A DNA stretch of 7,092 nucleotides from Chitinophagales bacterium (GCA_020631175.1 JAHDHT010000194.1:1-7092); one strand, 5' to 3'. Counted from the stretch's first letter, positions 1 through 6,742 are shown. The notes: generated from the letters alone by a model not told the origin. Translations and numbers: made by a program.

Positions 1-1163
1 ACATCACCCATACTTACTACAATAGGTATATCCTGATCTTTGGCATTTTGCATTTCCTTCCAGATAATATCAGAAGCCAATGCAGAACCACCGCCACTGT
101 TTACTCTTAAAACAATCGCCTTCGTCTTTTTCTTAGCTCTTATTTTTCGAATCAACTTTTCATAATCACGCGAACCGATCGTTCCGTTTTTTCCCGGTCC
201 GTCCTGAATGCCTCCCCAGGCATATACCACTGCAATCTGATCCGAGCTAAATCCTTTTTCTGATTTTTCATCTGCATTTTGAAAAGCACTTAGATTCGTA
301 AATTTAATTTTACCGGAATCTTCATCCTCTTCATCGATTTCCAAACCGAGCTTCGTTCGAATAATATCCAATGCTTCTGATTTATAAGTCAAAGCATCCA
401 CCATATTCAAACTCAAAGCATCATCGGCATTTTGAATTTTCGCCTGATTCGCAATCGTTTTTAATTCAGCTGCCGAAATACTTCGTTCTTCCGAAATTCC
501 ATCCAAAAAGATATTATAAAAGTCATCCAGAAATTCCTGCACCTGCTGTCGATTCTCATCACTCATTTTAGTCAGCATAAAAGGTTCAACTGCCGATTTA
601 AAATCTCCCACTTTAAAAACCTGTGCTTCAATATCCAGCTTATCCAAAGCGCCTTTGAAAAACATCCGCTCCGAAGCAAATCCCTGAAACTCAACTAAGC
701 CACGTGGATTTAATAAAATAGAATCTGCAACAGAAGCCAGGTAGTAAGCTTTTTGAGAATAGATCTCACCATAAGAAATCACCCATTTATCTTCCTTCTT
801 AAAATCAATCAAAGCTTTTCGAATCGCTTCTACTGTGGCAAATCCACCCGAAATACCACTCAACTCAATAAACATCCCTTCTACATTCGGATCACCAGCG
901 GCTTTTTCAATATTGGATAGAATATCATCCAATCCCTGTGTTTCCTGCGAACCCCCGAAAGGACTAAATCCACCCAAAGGATCTTCTTGTCCTTTTTCTT
1001 CAATCGGAGTTCCAAAAGTGGTATAAACGACCGTATTCGCTTCCGTTGAAAATCCACCCATTAAAGAACTGATTCCTCCTACCAAAAGAAGCATTAAAAA
1101 GCAAAGCATAAAAAAGGCAAAAATGCCTGTAACTGTTGCTAAAACATATTTAAAAAATCTCAT
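1..1163 (-). CDS. sppA: signal peptide peptidase SppA, 67K type (protease IV), partial: C-terminal part beyond window
   Basis: Membrane-anchored serine protease of the S49 family, which in known members degrades cleaved signal peptides from the outer face of the inner membrane. I translated it by hand from the ATG at 1163 reading leftward: 387 complete codons with no stop. Residues 4-36 form a hydrophobic membrane anchor. The first S49 domain follows, with the motif FKSAVEPF at 188-195; Lys189 matches the general-base lysine of E. coli SppA (Lys209). The second S49 domain begins near residue 315 and contains RVNSGGGSALASD (353-365). The visible part ends in VVSMGD; the family continues with AASGG, so the catalytic serine would be about residue 391, just off the left edge. 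Family length near 590 suggests about 200 residues are missing. It is divergent from folK and has no clear Shine-Dalgarno sequence at its start. The family is certain; activity of this copy cannot be judged without the serine. Confidence 0.95.
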   Translation of the reverse strand, partial: MRFFKYVLATVTGIFAFFMLCFLMLLLVGGISSLMGGFSTEANTVVYTTFGTPIEEKGQEDPLGGFSPFGGSQETQGLDDILSNIEKAAGDPNVEGMFIELSGISGGFATVEAIRKALIDFKKEDKWVISYGEIYSQKAYYLASVADSILLNPRGLVEFQGFASERMFFKGALDKLDIEAQVFKVGDFKSAVEPFMLTKMSDENRQQVQEFLDDFYNIFLDGISEERSISAAELKTIANQAKIQNADDALSLNMVDALTYKSEALDIIRTKLGLEIDEEDEDSGKIKFTNLSAFQNADEKSEKGFSSDQIAVVYAWGGIQDGPGKNGTIGSRDYEKLIRKIRAKKKTKAIVLRVNSGGGSALASDIIWKEMQNAKDQDIPIVVSMGD

Positions 1164-1323
1164 ATTAAATTTTGCTTAATTATGCTACAAATAACGTAAA
1201 TGTTTTGTATTTAGTCCTCCTGAAATGGCGGGCAATCCCGCTAAAAATATGTACCATTTTTCGCTTTTTTGGTACCTGTTTGCTTAAAATGGGACAGCAA
1301 GTACCATATTCAAATAAAATTCT
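1164..1323. promoter_or_regulatory. divergent intergenic region between sppA and folK with hairpin and GTACC motifs
   Basis: This 160-bp gap must hold the start signals for both divergent genes. It has a GC hairpin (stem GCGGG/CCCGC, 1228-1232 and 1237-1241, loop CAAT). To its right is an inverted pair GTACCA (1251-1256) and TGGTAC (1270-1275) separated by a T-rich 13-base spacer, and a third GTACCA at 1301-1306. I found no good match to the Bacteroidota -7 element TAnnTTTG on either strand, so I do not assign exact promoters. The hairpin lacks a following T-run on either strand and is not a convincing terminator. That the region is regulatory is inferred from its position. Confidence 0.5.
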
Positions 1324-1815
1324 ATGCAAATTGATCTTTACTTACTGAATGGCAGCAATGAAGGCGACCGTGAGCTTCAACTTCAAACAGCACTTACATT
1401 GCTCGAAGAACATTTTGGCAAAGTCACTAATGCTTCCAAATTGTATGAAACCCAGGCATGGGGGAAAGAAGATCAGCAGTCTTTTTACAATCAGGCATTG
1501 CATTTTCAAACAGACCTTCAAGCTGAAGAAGCGCTGAATATTTGTCAACAAGTGGAGCATCAACTCGGTCGTGAACGACATGAAAAGTGGGGTAGTCGCA
1601 TCATCGATATCGACATCTTATTCTATGGTAATCAAATCATCAAAAGCGATCGGCTTACTGTTCCGCACCGATTATTGCATCTCAGAAATTTCGCTTTAGT
1701 GCCTTTAGAAGAAATTGCGGCCGATTTCATCCATCCGCAATTTGAAATCAACATTTCCGACCTATTAAAAAATAGTACAGATCAATTAAAAGTCGTAAAA
1801 TTGAGCGATAAATGA
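1324..1815 (+). CDS. folK: 2-amino-4-hydroxy-6-hydroxymethyldihydropteridine pyrophosphokinase (HPPK)
   Basis: HPPK transfers pyrophosphate from ATP to 6-hydroxymethyl-7,8-dihydropterin, the step before dihydropteroate synthase in folate synthesis; it is cytosolic. At 163 residues it has normal family length. The signature is clear: LGRERHEKWGSRIIDIDIL at 81-99, with Asp95 and Asp97 at the same numbers as the two magnesium ligands of the E. coli enzyme. Arg83, Arg85, Trp89 and Arg92 lie in the catalytic region. VPH at 113-115 followed by Arg121 matches E. coli His115 and Arg121. The N-terminal pterin-binding motif reads NGSNEGDR, where LGSN is more usual, a mild substitution at residue 9. The ATG at 1324 gives a family-typical N-terminus and no Shine-Dalgarno is visible. 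Its stop overlaps the next gene's start (ATGA), so translational coupling is likely. Confidence 0.95.
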   Translation: MQIDLYLLNGSNEGDRELQLQTALTLLEEHFGKVTNASKLYETQAWGKEDQQSFYNQALHFQTDLQAEEALNICQQVEHQLGRERHEKWGSRIIDIDILFYGNQIIKSDRLTVPHRLLHLRNFALVPLEEIAADFIHPQFEINISDLLKNSTDQLKVVKLSDK

Positions 1816-2462
1816 ATCGCTATAAATTCATAACGGTAGAAGGCAATATTGGGGCAGGTAAAACGAGTCTGGCAAAGCGTATTGCAGAAACATATGGTGC
1901 CAAATTAATTTTGGAAACCTTTGTCGAAAACCCCTTCCTTCCGAAATTTTTTGAAGACCCAAAACGCTATGCATTTTCGGCTGAACTCTTTTTTCTCGCC
2001 GACAGATATCATCAGATACAGGAAAACCTGAATGAGTTTAATCTCTTGAACCAGCTTATCGTTTCCGATTATGTTTTCATGAAATCGCTTTTGTATTCAA
2101 GAGTTAATCTCACCGATGATGAGTTTAAATTATTACAACGGATCTTTCACATTATGTACCCCAATTTGCCTGATCCTGAATTGCTGGTTTATATCCATTC
2201 TCCGGTTGAGCGCATAATTGCCAACATCAAAAAGCGGGGAAGAGATTTCGAACAAGGCGTGAGTTCTGAGTATTTATTGAAAATTCAGAATGCTTATTTC
2301 AATTATTTCAAACAAAAGCCTGAATTGAAAATTCTCATAATCAATGGGGAACATATTGATTTTGTAAACATTGAAGCTGATTATCAGAAGATTTTAGAAT
2401 GCATTAATAAAGAATATGAACCCGGCTTGCATCATATCGATCTTTATGCAGAAAATTCATAA
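1812..2462 (+). CDS. deoxynucleoside kinase (deoxyadenosine/deoxyguanosine kinase-like)
   Basis: Cytosolic salvage kinase that phosphorylates deoxynucleosides to 5'-monophosphates, of the dCK/dGK/TK2-like P-loop family. It is 216 residues long, normal for the family. The Walker A motif GNIGAGKTS is at 11-19. Glu35, in the segment LETFVENP, sits where the family has its catalytic carboxylate. SDY at 85-87 takes the place of the DRS/ERS motif and is followed by the KSLLYSR segment. KKRGRDFEQ at 140-148 is the arginine-rich lid over the ATP phosphates. Bacteroidota proteins often carry this DY variant, as I recall. Substrate choice among dA, dG, dC and dT cannot be read reliably from sequence. 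The ATG overlaps the folK stop by 4 bases and the receptor gene starts 29 bases downstream, so the three genes may share a transcript. Family assignment is strong; specificity is open. Confidence 0.9.
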   Translation: MNRYKFITVEGNIGAGKTSLAKRIAETYGAKLILETFVENPFLPKFFEDPKRYAFSAELFFLADRYHQIQENLNEFNLLNQLIVSDYVFMKSLLYSRVNLTDDEFKLLQRIFHIMYPNLPDPELLVYIHSPVERIIANIKKRGRDFEQGVSSEYLLKIQNAYFNYFKQKPELKILIINGEHIDFVNIEADYQKILECINKEYEPGLHHIDLYAENS

Positions 2463-2491
2463 TGGCTTAACGATCAAAAGCGTACCTTTAG

Positions 2492-5350
2492 ATGGTGAAA
2501 AAATTCCTTAGCTATATATTATTATTTGGCTTCATATGCCTTCAGTTCGGAGCTTATGCCCAAGACAATGCTTCCATGTTCGGTATCGTAATCGATAAAG
2601 AAGCGCAGTATCCCCTTATAGGTGTAAATGTCGTGATTTTGGGTACTTCTTTAGGCTCGGCTTCGGGTTTGGATGGAGATTACAACATAGAAAATATTCC
2701 ACCCGGAGAATATATTATTGAAGCCAGTTATCTCGGTTATGAAAAATTACAATTCACCGGGATAAAATTTGAAGCAGGAGAACGGAAGGAATTTAATATT
2801 GAAATCGGTGAAAGTGCCGTAACCTTTGAAGAAGAAATTGTGATTGTTGGTGATAAACCTTTAGTGGATATTAATGACACTAAAAATAAAGCGGAAATCG
2901 ATAATGCCGTAATTGAAGCAGCGCCGGTAAGACAAATTCAAAATGTATTGAACTCACAGGTTGGCGTTGTCAATAACGATGAAGGAATTAATATTCGGGG
3001 TGGAAGGAATTACGAAACCGGATTTTTAATAGACGGTATCAGTGCGACAGATCCTTTAGCGGGAACAGGTTTCGGAATCGATATCGGAACTAATGCTGTT
3101 TCTAAAGTTGAAGTAAGTACTAGTGCTTCTGATGTTGAATATGGTGATGCAACAGCGGGTGTAGTAAATACGAAAACCAAAACGGGTGGCGACCGTTTGG
3201 AAGGAAGTTTTTTACATAAGCGCGATAATTTCGGATTTAATGAAGATTGGAATTCAAGTTTTAACGAACAGGTTTTTGAAGGATCTTTAGGTGGACCAAT
3301 TCTTAAAAAGCCACTGAAAAATAAACTAAAGTTTTTCACCTCCTTAAGAGCAAGATTTACAGATGAGTTTATGAAGAATCCTGCAGATCAGGTGATCTCT
3401 TCTATTTATTCTGATCCGGCATTTAGTCCTTACCAGGATAATCGTTGGTCGGGTCTCTTAAAATTAAAATATGAATTTACACCTAAGCATAAGCTGACTT
3501 ACAGTTATGTAAAATCATTAACGATTAATCAGAATACGAATATGCTAAGGGTAACCGGTAATGATGTAATTTTTGCACCGGGATATCAATTTAATTTTCA
3601 ATTACAACCGGATAATGCGACCACTTATACGCATGACACGAATATGAATATTTTTCAATGGCAGCATAATGTAAGTAATCAGTTTACGTATAATATTTCT
3701 GCTTCGAGATTATTTGTAAAATTAAGGGCGGATGCAAACGGTCGGGATTGGAGACCTGATGTAGTGGATACTGAATTTGATCCTGCTTCGATCGTGGAAT
3801 ACCCAGCTACGATTTTTAATCCGGATGATTCTATTGTTTTTGTAAATCCTGCTCCGGGCTTAAATAATAATGATGGAATTTCTACTTTATGGCATGATCA
3901 CTTCGTTGAAGAATATGTTTTAAGAGCAACCGGAAATGTTTATTCAAAAAATACTTTAAACAAATTTTATTTCGGGACGGAAATAAAACAACAAGACTTA
4001 CAATGGATTGATATTATTCGTCCATGGATTGGCGCACCGATCGAATTGGCCAATGGTACATCTACTCAATCTTTCCGTTTGGGTGATGTAAGTGATGTTT
4101 GGAGAGTGAAGCCTACAAAGGGAGCGTTCTTCGTTGCAGACAAAGTGAAGTTTAGAGGATTAATTGCCGAAGTGGGTACGCGTTTAGAATATTGGATGCC
4201 CGGAAAATTTGTCGATGATGCGATAGAGAACGATGCGGCTCCCATACGTGATGAAATACGGCAGGCTTATATAGATAATAGTATCGGTTTATGGGGAAAC
4301 AGAAGAGCGAAGTTGAGATTGTTACCAAAAGTTTCGGCTTCCTTCCCGATTAAAGAAAATCAAATGATGTTCTTTAATTACAGTCATTCAACAGTAAATC
4401 CGCATCCAAGAGATGTATATACCGGTTTAGATCCTTTCTTTACCGATCGTTCGACTTTAAGTCGTTTAGGAAATCCGAATTTAAATCCTGAAGTGGATAT
4501 CAGTTATGAATTAGGATTAAAATCTCAAATTACCAGTAATGATGCATTAAATATCAGTGCTTACTGGAAAGATAAATATGATTTTATTTCATCGAGTTCT
4601 GTTTTGGTTACTGATGCAGCAGGTCGTGAAGTGAGTCGTACTATTCGTATTAATTCTGATTATGCCAGAGTGCGTGGATTAGAAATTGTATATATCAAAC
4701 GAATCGGAAAGTGGTTTAACGGTCAGATTAGCGGTAGTTATAGTATTGCATCTGGACAGTCGAGTTCTTCCTCTGAAAGTTTACAGGAGATTTTGTTAAC
4801 GGGTAATAGAGAGACCGTGATTGAAACACCATTAGCCTGGGATTCTCCATTAGATTTGAAAGCCTATTCTATTTTTACGGTTAACCAAAAAACAGGCTTG
4901 TTTGGTCAGGATTGGCTGAATCAGTTTTCATTTTATCTGGAAGGAGTTTTTAGAACGGGAAGGAGATATACGCCTTATGCTTTAGTTGGTGTGGAAGAAA
5001 TTTCAGGCAGACCGATTTATGAAAGAGAAGACGATCCGAATTTACGTTTTTCTGAATTAGGGCAATCTACTTTTAATATGGATGCCAATTTGAAAAAATG
5101 GTGGACAGTAAGCGGGATGGATTTTGCATTTACGGCTGAAGTGACCAACCTTTTGAATAATAAAAATGCGGCTATAATTAATCCGGTAACAGGAAGAGCC
5201 TGGGAGGAAGGAGATGATGTACCGACGGAGTGGAGAGATCCTAGATTTTTAGATCCGCGTGACCCACGTTCAAATAATACACCTCCTGATAATCCTGCAA
5301 GATTCAGAGCACAGCGCAGAGTGATGCTGGGCTTGGAGGTGAAGTTTTAA
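2492..5350 (+). CDS. TonB-dependent outer-membrane receptor with N-terminal carboxypeptidase-regulatory-like domain
   Basis: A 952-residue outer-membrane transporter, energised by TonB-ExbB-ExbD, for an unknown ligand. The signal peptide is residues 1-23 with likely cleavage after AYA. Residues 29-108 form a beta-sandwich carboxypeptidase-regulatory-like domain (LDGDYNIENIPPGEY at 60-74). A TonB-box-like EEIVIVG is at 114-120. The plug domain spans about 125-235, with INIRGGR at 166-172 and VEYGDATAGVVNTKTKTGG ending near 233. The rest is the 22-strand-type barrel, with the family motif GNPNLNPE at 660-667 and a C-terminal strand ending in aromatic Phe (LGLEVKF), as needed for barrel insertion. 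No SusD-like lipoprotein gene follows, so it is not a classic SusC/SusD pair; plug and barrel features resemble Oar-like receptors. The chosen ATG directly precedes a good signal peptide. It lies 29 bases after the kinase and may be co-transcribed, but its substrate cannot be deduced from that. Confidence 0.93.
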   Translation: MVKKFLSYILLFGFICLQFGAYAQDNASMFGIVIDKEAQYPLIGVNVVILGTSLGSASGLDGDYNIENIPPGEYIIEASYLGYEKLQFTGIKFEAGERKEFNIEIGESAVTFEEEIVIVGDKPLVDINDTKNKAEIDNAVIEAAPVRQIQNVLNSQVGVVNNDEGINIRGGRNYETGFLIDGISATDPLAGTGFGIDIGTNAVSKVEVSTSASDVEYGDATAGVVNTKTKTGGDRLEGSFLHKRDNFGFNEDWNSSFNEQVFEGSLGGPILKKPLKNKLKFFTSLRARFTDEFMKNPADQVISSIYSDPAFSPYQDNRWSGLLKLKYEFTPKHKLTYSYVKSLTINQNTNMLRVTGNDVIFAPGYQFNFQLQPDNATTYTHDTNMNIFQWQHNVSNQFTYNISASRLFVKLRADANGRDWRPDVVDTEFDPASIVEYPATIFNPDDSIVFVNPAPGLNNNDGISTLWHDHFVEEYVLRATGNVYSKNTLNKFYFGTEIKQQDLQWIDIIRPWIGAPIELANGTSTQSFRLGDVSDVWRVKPTKGAFFVADKVKFRGLIAEVGTRLEYWMPGKFVDDAIENDAAPIRDEIRQAYIDNSIGLWGNRRAKLRLLPKVSASFPIKENQMMFFNYSHSTVNPHPRDVYTGLDPFFTDRSTLSRLGNPNLNPEVDISYELGLKSQITSNDALNISAYWKDKYDFISSSSVLVTDAAGREVSRTIRINSDYARVRGLEIVYIKRIGKWFNGQISGSYSIASGQSSSSSESLQEILLTGNRETVIETPLAWDSPLDLKAYSIFTVNQKTGLFGQDWLNQFSFYLEGVFRTGRRYTPYALVGVEEISGRPIYEREDDPNLRFSELGQSTFNMDANLKKWWTVSGMDFAFTAEVTNLLNNKNAAIINPVTGRAWEEGDDVPTEWRDPRFLDPRDPRSNNTPPDNPARFRAQRRVMLGLEVKF

Positions 5351-5380
5351 TAAAAGAAATCCCTAAAGTCATATTCCCCT

Positions 5381-5412
5381 ATTGCGCATAATACCAATTT
5401 TTGGTACTTTTA
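5381..5412 (+). promoter_or_regulatory. predicted Bacteroidota-type promoter for the parDE operon
   Basis: ATTG at 5381-5384 (3 of 4 to the -33 TTTG element), a 20-base spacer, and TACTTTTA at 5405-5412 (7 of 8 to the -7 TAnnTTTG consensus) are in proper order and spacing, 16 bases before the parD ATG. The spacing falls in the range known for this promoter class. Its position between the receptor stop and the toxin-antitoxin pair supports an independent promoter. It rests on a motif match by eye. Confidence 0.5.
5392..5406. promoter_or_regulatory. perfect palindrome, candidate parDE operator
   Basis: TACCAA (5392-5397), a TTT centre and TTGGTA (5401-5406) form a perfect 6-bp inverted repeat. 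It lies in the promoter spacer and covers the first two bases of the -7 match. Ribbon-helix-helix antitoxins of this family bind such short palindromes as dimers, and the toxin-antitoxin complex represses its own promoter. Binding here is inferred from symmetry and position. A small hairpin in the DNA or RNA is the alternative reading. Confidence 0.45.
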
Positions 5413-5428
5413 GAAAAATTGGGAAGCA

Positions 5429-5680
5429 ATGAGCAAAAATACATCTGTATCATTAGGAAACTATTTTGATAAATTCATTCAGGATCAAATATCAAAAGGA
5501 CGTTATAAAAATGTCAGTGAGGTTTTAAGAGCCGGTTTGCGCTTGCTTGAAAATGAAGAAAGTAAAGCGATTGCTTTAAAGAGAGCTATTCAAGAAGGTA
5601 TTGAAAGTGGACTTGCAAATGATTTTGATTGGGAAAAAAATCTTGAAGAATTGAAAGCCGGTAAAAGATTAAATGGCTGA
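5429..5680 (+). CDS. parD: type II toxin-antitoxin system antitoxin, ParD-like, ribbon-helix-helix
   Basis: Antitoxin expected to neutralise the ParE-like toxin encoded next and to repress the operon. It is 83 residues long, normal for ParD. Residues 3-9 (KNTSVSL) form the DNA-contacting beta strand and about 11-25 the first helix. The segment GRYKNVSEVLRAGLRLLE at 24-41 carries the turn and second helix that define ParD-type ribbon-helix-helix proteins. The acidic, charged tail (about 45-83, with NDFDWEKNLEELKAGK) is the part that wraps the toxin in solved ParDE complexes. A weak Shine-Dalgarno (GGGAAG, 5421-5426) precedes the ATG. It overlaps parE by 8 bases, the usual coupled arrangement with antitoxin first. 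The family is clear; the symbol is used in the family sense. Confidence 0.88.
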   Translation: MSKNTSVSLGNYFDKFIQDQISKGRYKNVSEVLRAGLRLLENEESKAIALKRAIQEGIESGLANDFDWEKNLEELKAGKRLNG

Positions 5681-5969
5681 ATTACGATTTACTAAAAAAG
5701 CTATTATTGATCTAAATAGTATTTGGGAATATGCTTTTAATAAATGGTCAGAAAGACAAGCAGATAAGTATTATAAAGAACTAATATTATGTTGCGAAAA
5801 ATTGGCTAAAAATCCCGAATTAGGTAAACATTATTTTGGAGAAAATCCTAAAATAATTGGATTCCATAAAAACAAACATATAATCTTTTATGCAGTAATT
5901 GGTTCGGATATTGAAGTAATTAGAATACTTCATGAACGAATGGATATACTGAATCGTTTGACTGACTAA
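5673..5969 (+). CDS. parE: type II toxin-antitoxin system toxin, RelE/ParE family
   Basis: Toxin of the RelE/ParE fold, 98 residues, normal length. ParE members studied so far poison DNA gyrase, unlike RelE ribosome-dependent nucleases, but the target of this protein cannot be seen in the sequence. Family motifs are present: an N-terminal strand (LRFTKKAIIDLNSIWEYA, residues 4-21), the helical pair with QADKYYKELILCCEKLAKNP (29-48), and the terminal strands KHIIFYAVIGSDIEVIRILHERMD (68-91), where HxIFY and RILHxRMD are the strongest ParE signatures. The protein is intact with no frameshift. Its ATG lies inside the last codons of parD. Both genes are markedly AT-rich: by hand count 5701-5820 has 32 G/C of 120, against 52 of 120 for 1561-1680 in folK, consistent with recent acquisition. 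Confidence 0.88.
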   Translation: MAELRFTKKAIIDLNSIWEYAFNKWSERQADKYYKELILCCEKLAKNPELGKHYFGENPKIIGFHKNKHIIFYAVIGSDIEVIRILHERMDILNRLTD

Positions 5970-6005
5970 GCACTTAAACAGAATTTTTAAATTTAATTAC
6001 CTACC

Positions 6006-6680
6006 ATGAAAAGTGATCAGGAAATTCTTGAAACACTAAAAGCCAATAAGACTTCCATAAGAAGAAAGGCGGTTAAAAAAATTGCTAAAGAAAAATTGGT
6101 GCATTTAGGTGATGCTTTATATGATGCTTTTCTTGAAGAAATTAAGGATGAACGAACTGCAGAAACGCAGGAAGAAATGGTGATTGCTTTTGGAATTTTG
6201 AATTATAAAAAAGCAAAGCAGGAATTAAAGAAAATTTGTAATCGAAATTATCTTTTTAATTTATTAACCACAGAAGCAGCTCAGGCTTATGTGAGAGTTA
6301 GCAGAAAAGATCTGAAAGATGTAAAACCTGTTTTTGAATTAATTGAATTTGGAAACTATGCCGTAACAAGCGGTGCATTAGGAGCAATTGCCAGAGACAG
6401 AATGATGCCCTCCAATAAAGAAATTAAGCGTCTATTTGAATTTGCAAAGGATTTAAATTTGAAGGAAGGATATTATGGTTGGGAGAGAGGAGTAAGTGAT
6501 CCAAGAATTAATTTGGTGATTGCTGCTTCACAATGGGATTTAGATTTATGTAAAGATTTTATTCTCCATTGTAAAAACACAGCTGTTTGGAAAGATAAAG
6601 TGAATAAGGATTTTAATTTAATTAAAGCCTGTGAAAATAGTTTGCTTGGAAAGCATAGTCTTAAATTGATTTATTATTAA
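6006..6680 (+). CDS. uncharacterised HEAT-like repeat (alpha-solenoid) protein
   Basis: I do not recognise a specific function. The 224 residues read as successive amphipathic helix pairs, as in HEAT/Armadillo solenoids: about 5-30 (IRRKAVKKIAKE), 33-64, 66-98 (KAKQELKKIC, then TTEAAQAYVRVSR) and 104-131 (VKPVFELIEFGNYAVTSGALGAIAR). A less regular C-terminal part (about 150-224) is rich in aromatic residues (GYYGWERGVSDPR at 155-167, LKLIYY at the end). There is no signal peptide or membrane segment, so it should be cytosolic. Such proteins mediate protein binding; related small solenoids serve as scaffolds, as immunity proteins and in DNA alkylation repair, but no signature of those roles is evident. 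It starts 36 bases after parE on the same strand, with no terminator between, so it may be co-transcribed with the toxin-antitoxin pair. No Shine-Dalgarno is visible. Confidence 0.7.
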   Translation: MKSDQEILETLKANKTSIRRKAVKKIAKEKLVHLGDALYDAFLEEIKDERTAETQEEMVIAFGILNYKKAKQELKKICNRNYLFNLLTTEAAQAYVRVSRKDLKDVKPVFELIEFGNYAVTSGALGAIARDRMMPSNKEIKRLFEFAKDLNLKEGYYGWERGVSDPRINLVIAASQWDLDLCKDFILHCKNTAVWKDKVNKDFNLIKACENSLLGKHSLKLIYY

Positions 6681-6684
6681 AATA

Positions 6685-6710
6685 GTAGGGGCGAATTTAT
6701 TCGCCCCTAA
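6685..6710. repeat. GTAG-led perfect palindrome, REP-like element; possible terminator
   Basis: An 11-bp perfect stem (6686-6696 with 6699-6709; left arm TAGGGGCGAAT) closes on a two-base centre. The left foot starts with GTAG (6685-6688). A GTAG or GGAG tetranucleotide next to a GC-rich palindrome is the hallmark of REP sequences mobilised by RAYT/TnpA-REP (Y1-type) transposases, and GTAGGGGC-type palindromes recur as dispersed repeats in many genomes, as I recall. Only one copy lies in this window and no RAYT gene is seen. The hairpin begins 4 bases after the solenoid gene's stop, so it could also stop transcription or protect the mRNA end, though a proper T-run does not follow. Confidence 0.6.
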
Positions 6711-6742
6711 AGAATAAATTTGTATTTTAATATATCCAATTT

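Noticed and set aside
371..571. Plus-strand open frame of 66 codons
   Set aside because: It lies antisense to the intact sppA reading frame and its product has no recognisable features.
835..1026. Plus-strand open frame of 63 codons
   Set aside because: Antisense shadow of sppA; its Pro/Ser-rich product is the complement of Gly-rich sppA codons.
1216..1221. Perfect minus-strand AGGAGG Shine-Dalgarno upstream of sppA
   Set aside because: It is over 50 bases from the sppA ATG and no start codon lies at a usable distance downstream of it.
1342..1581. Minus-strand open frame (and a plus-strand one at 1349-1537) inside folK
   Set aside because: Both overlap the conserved folK frame with all HPPK motifs and are shadows of it.
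2461..2469. ATG GCT TAA mini-frame at the end of the kinase gene
   Set aside because: A two-codon frame directly after a stop; no evidence that it is used as a leader peptide.
2483..2490. TACCTTTA, 7 of 8 to the Bacteroidota -7 element, before the receptor gene
   Set aside because: It ends one base before the ATG, so transcription would begin inside the gene and lose the start codon of a good signal peptide. Likely chance.
3010..3339. Minus-strand open frame of 109 codons
   Set aside because: Antisense to the conserved plug region of the TonB-dependent receptor; no independent support.
5988..5995. TAAATTTA, 7 of 8 to the -7 element, before the solenoid gene
   Set aside because: The nearest TTTG (5957-5960) is 27 bases away, outside the normal spacing, and the AT-rich context makes chance matches likely.
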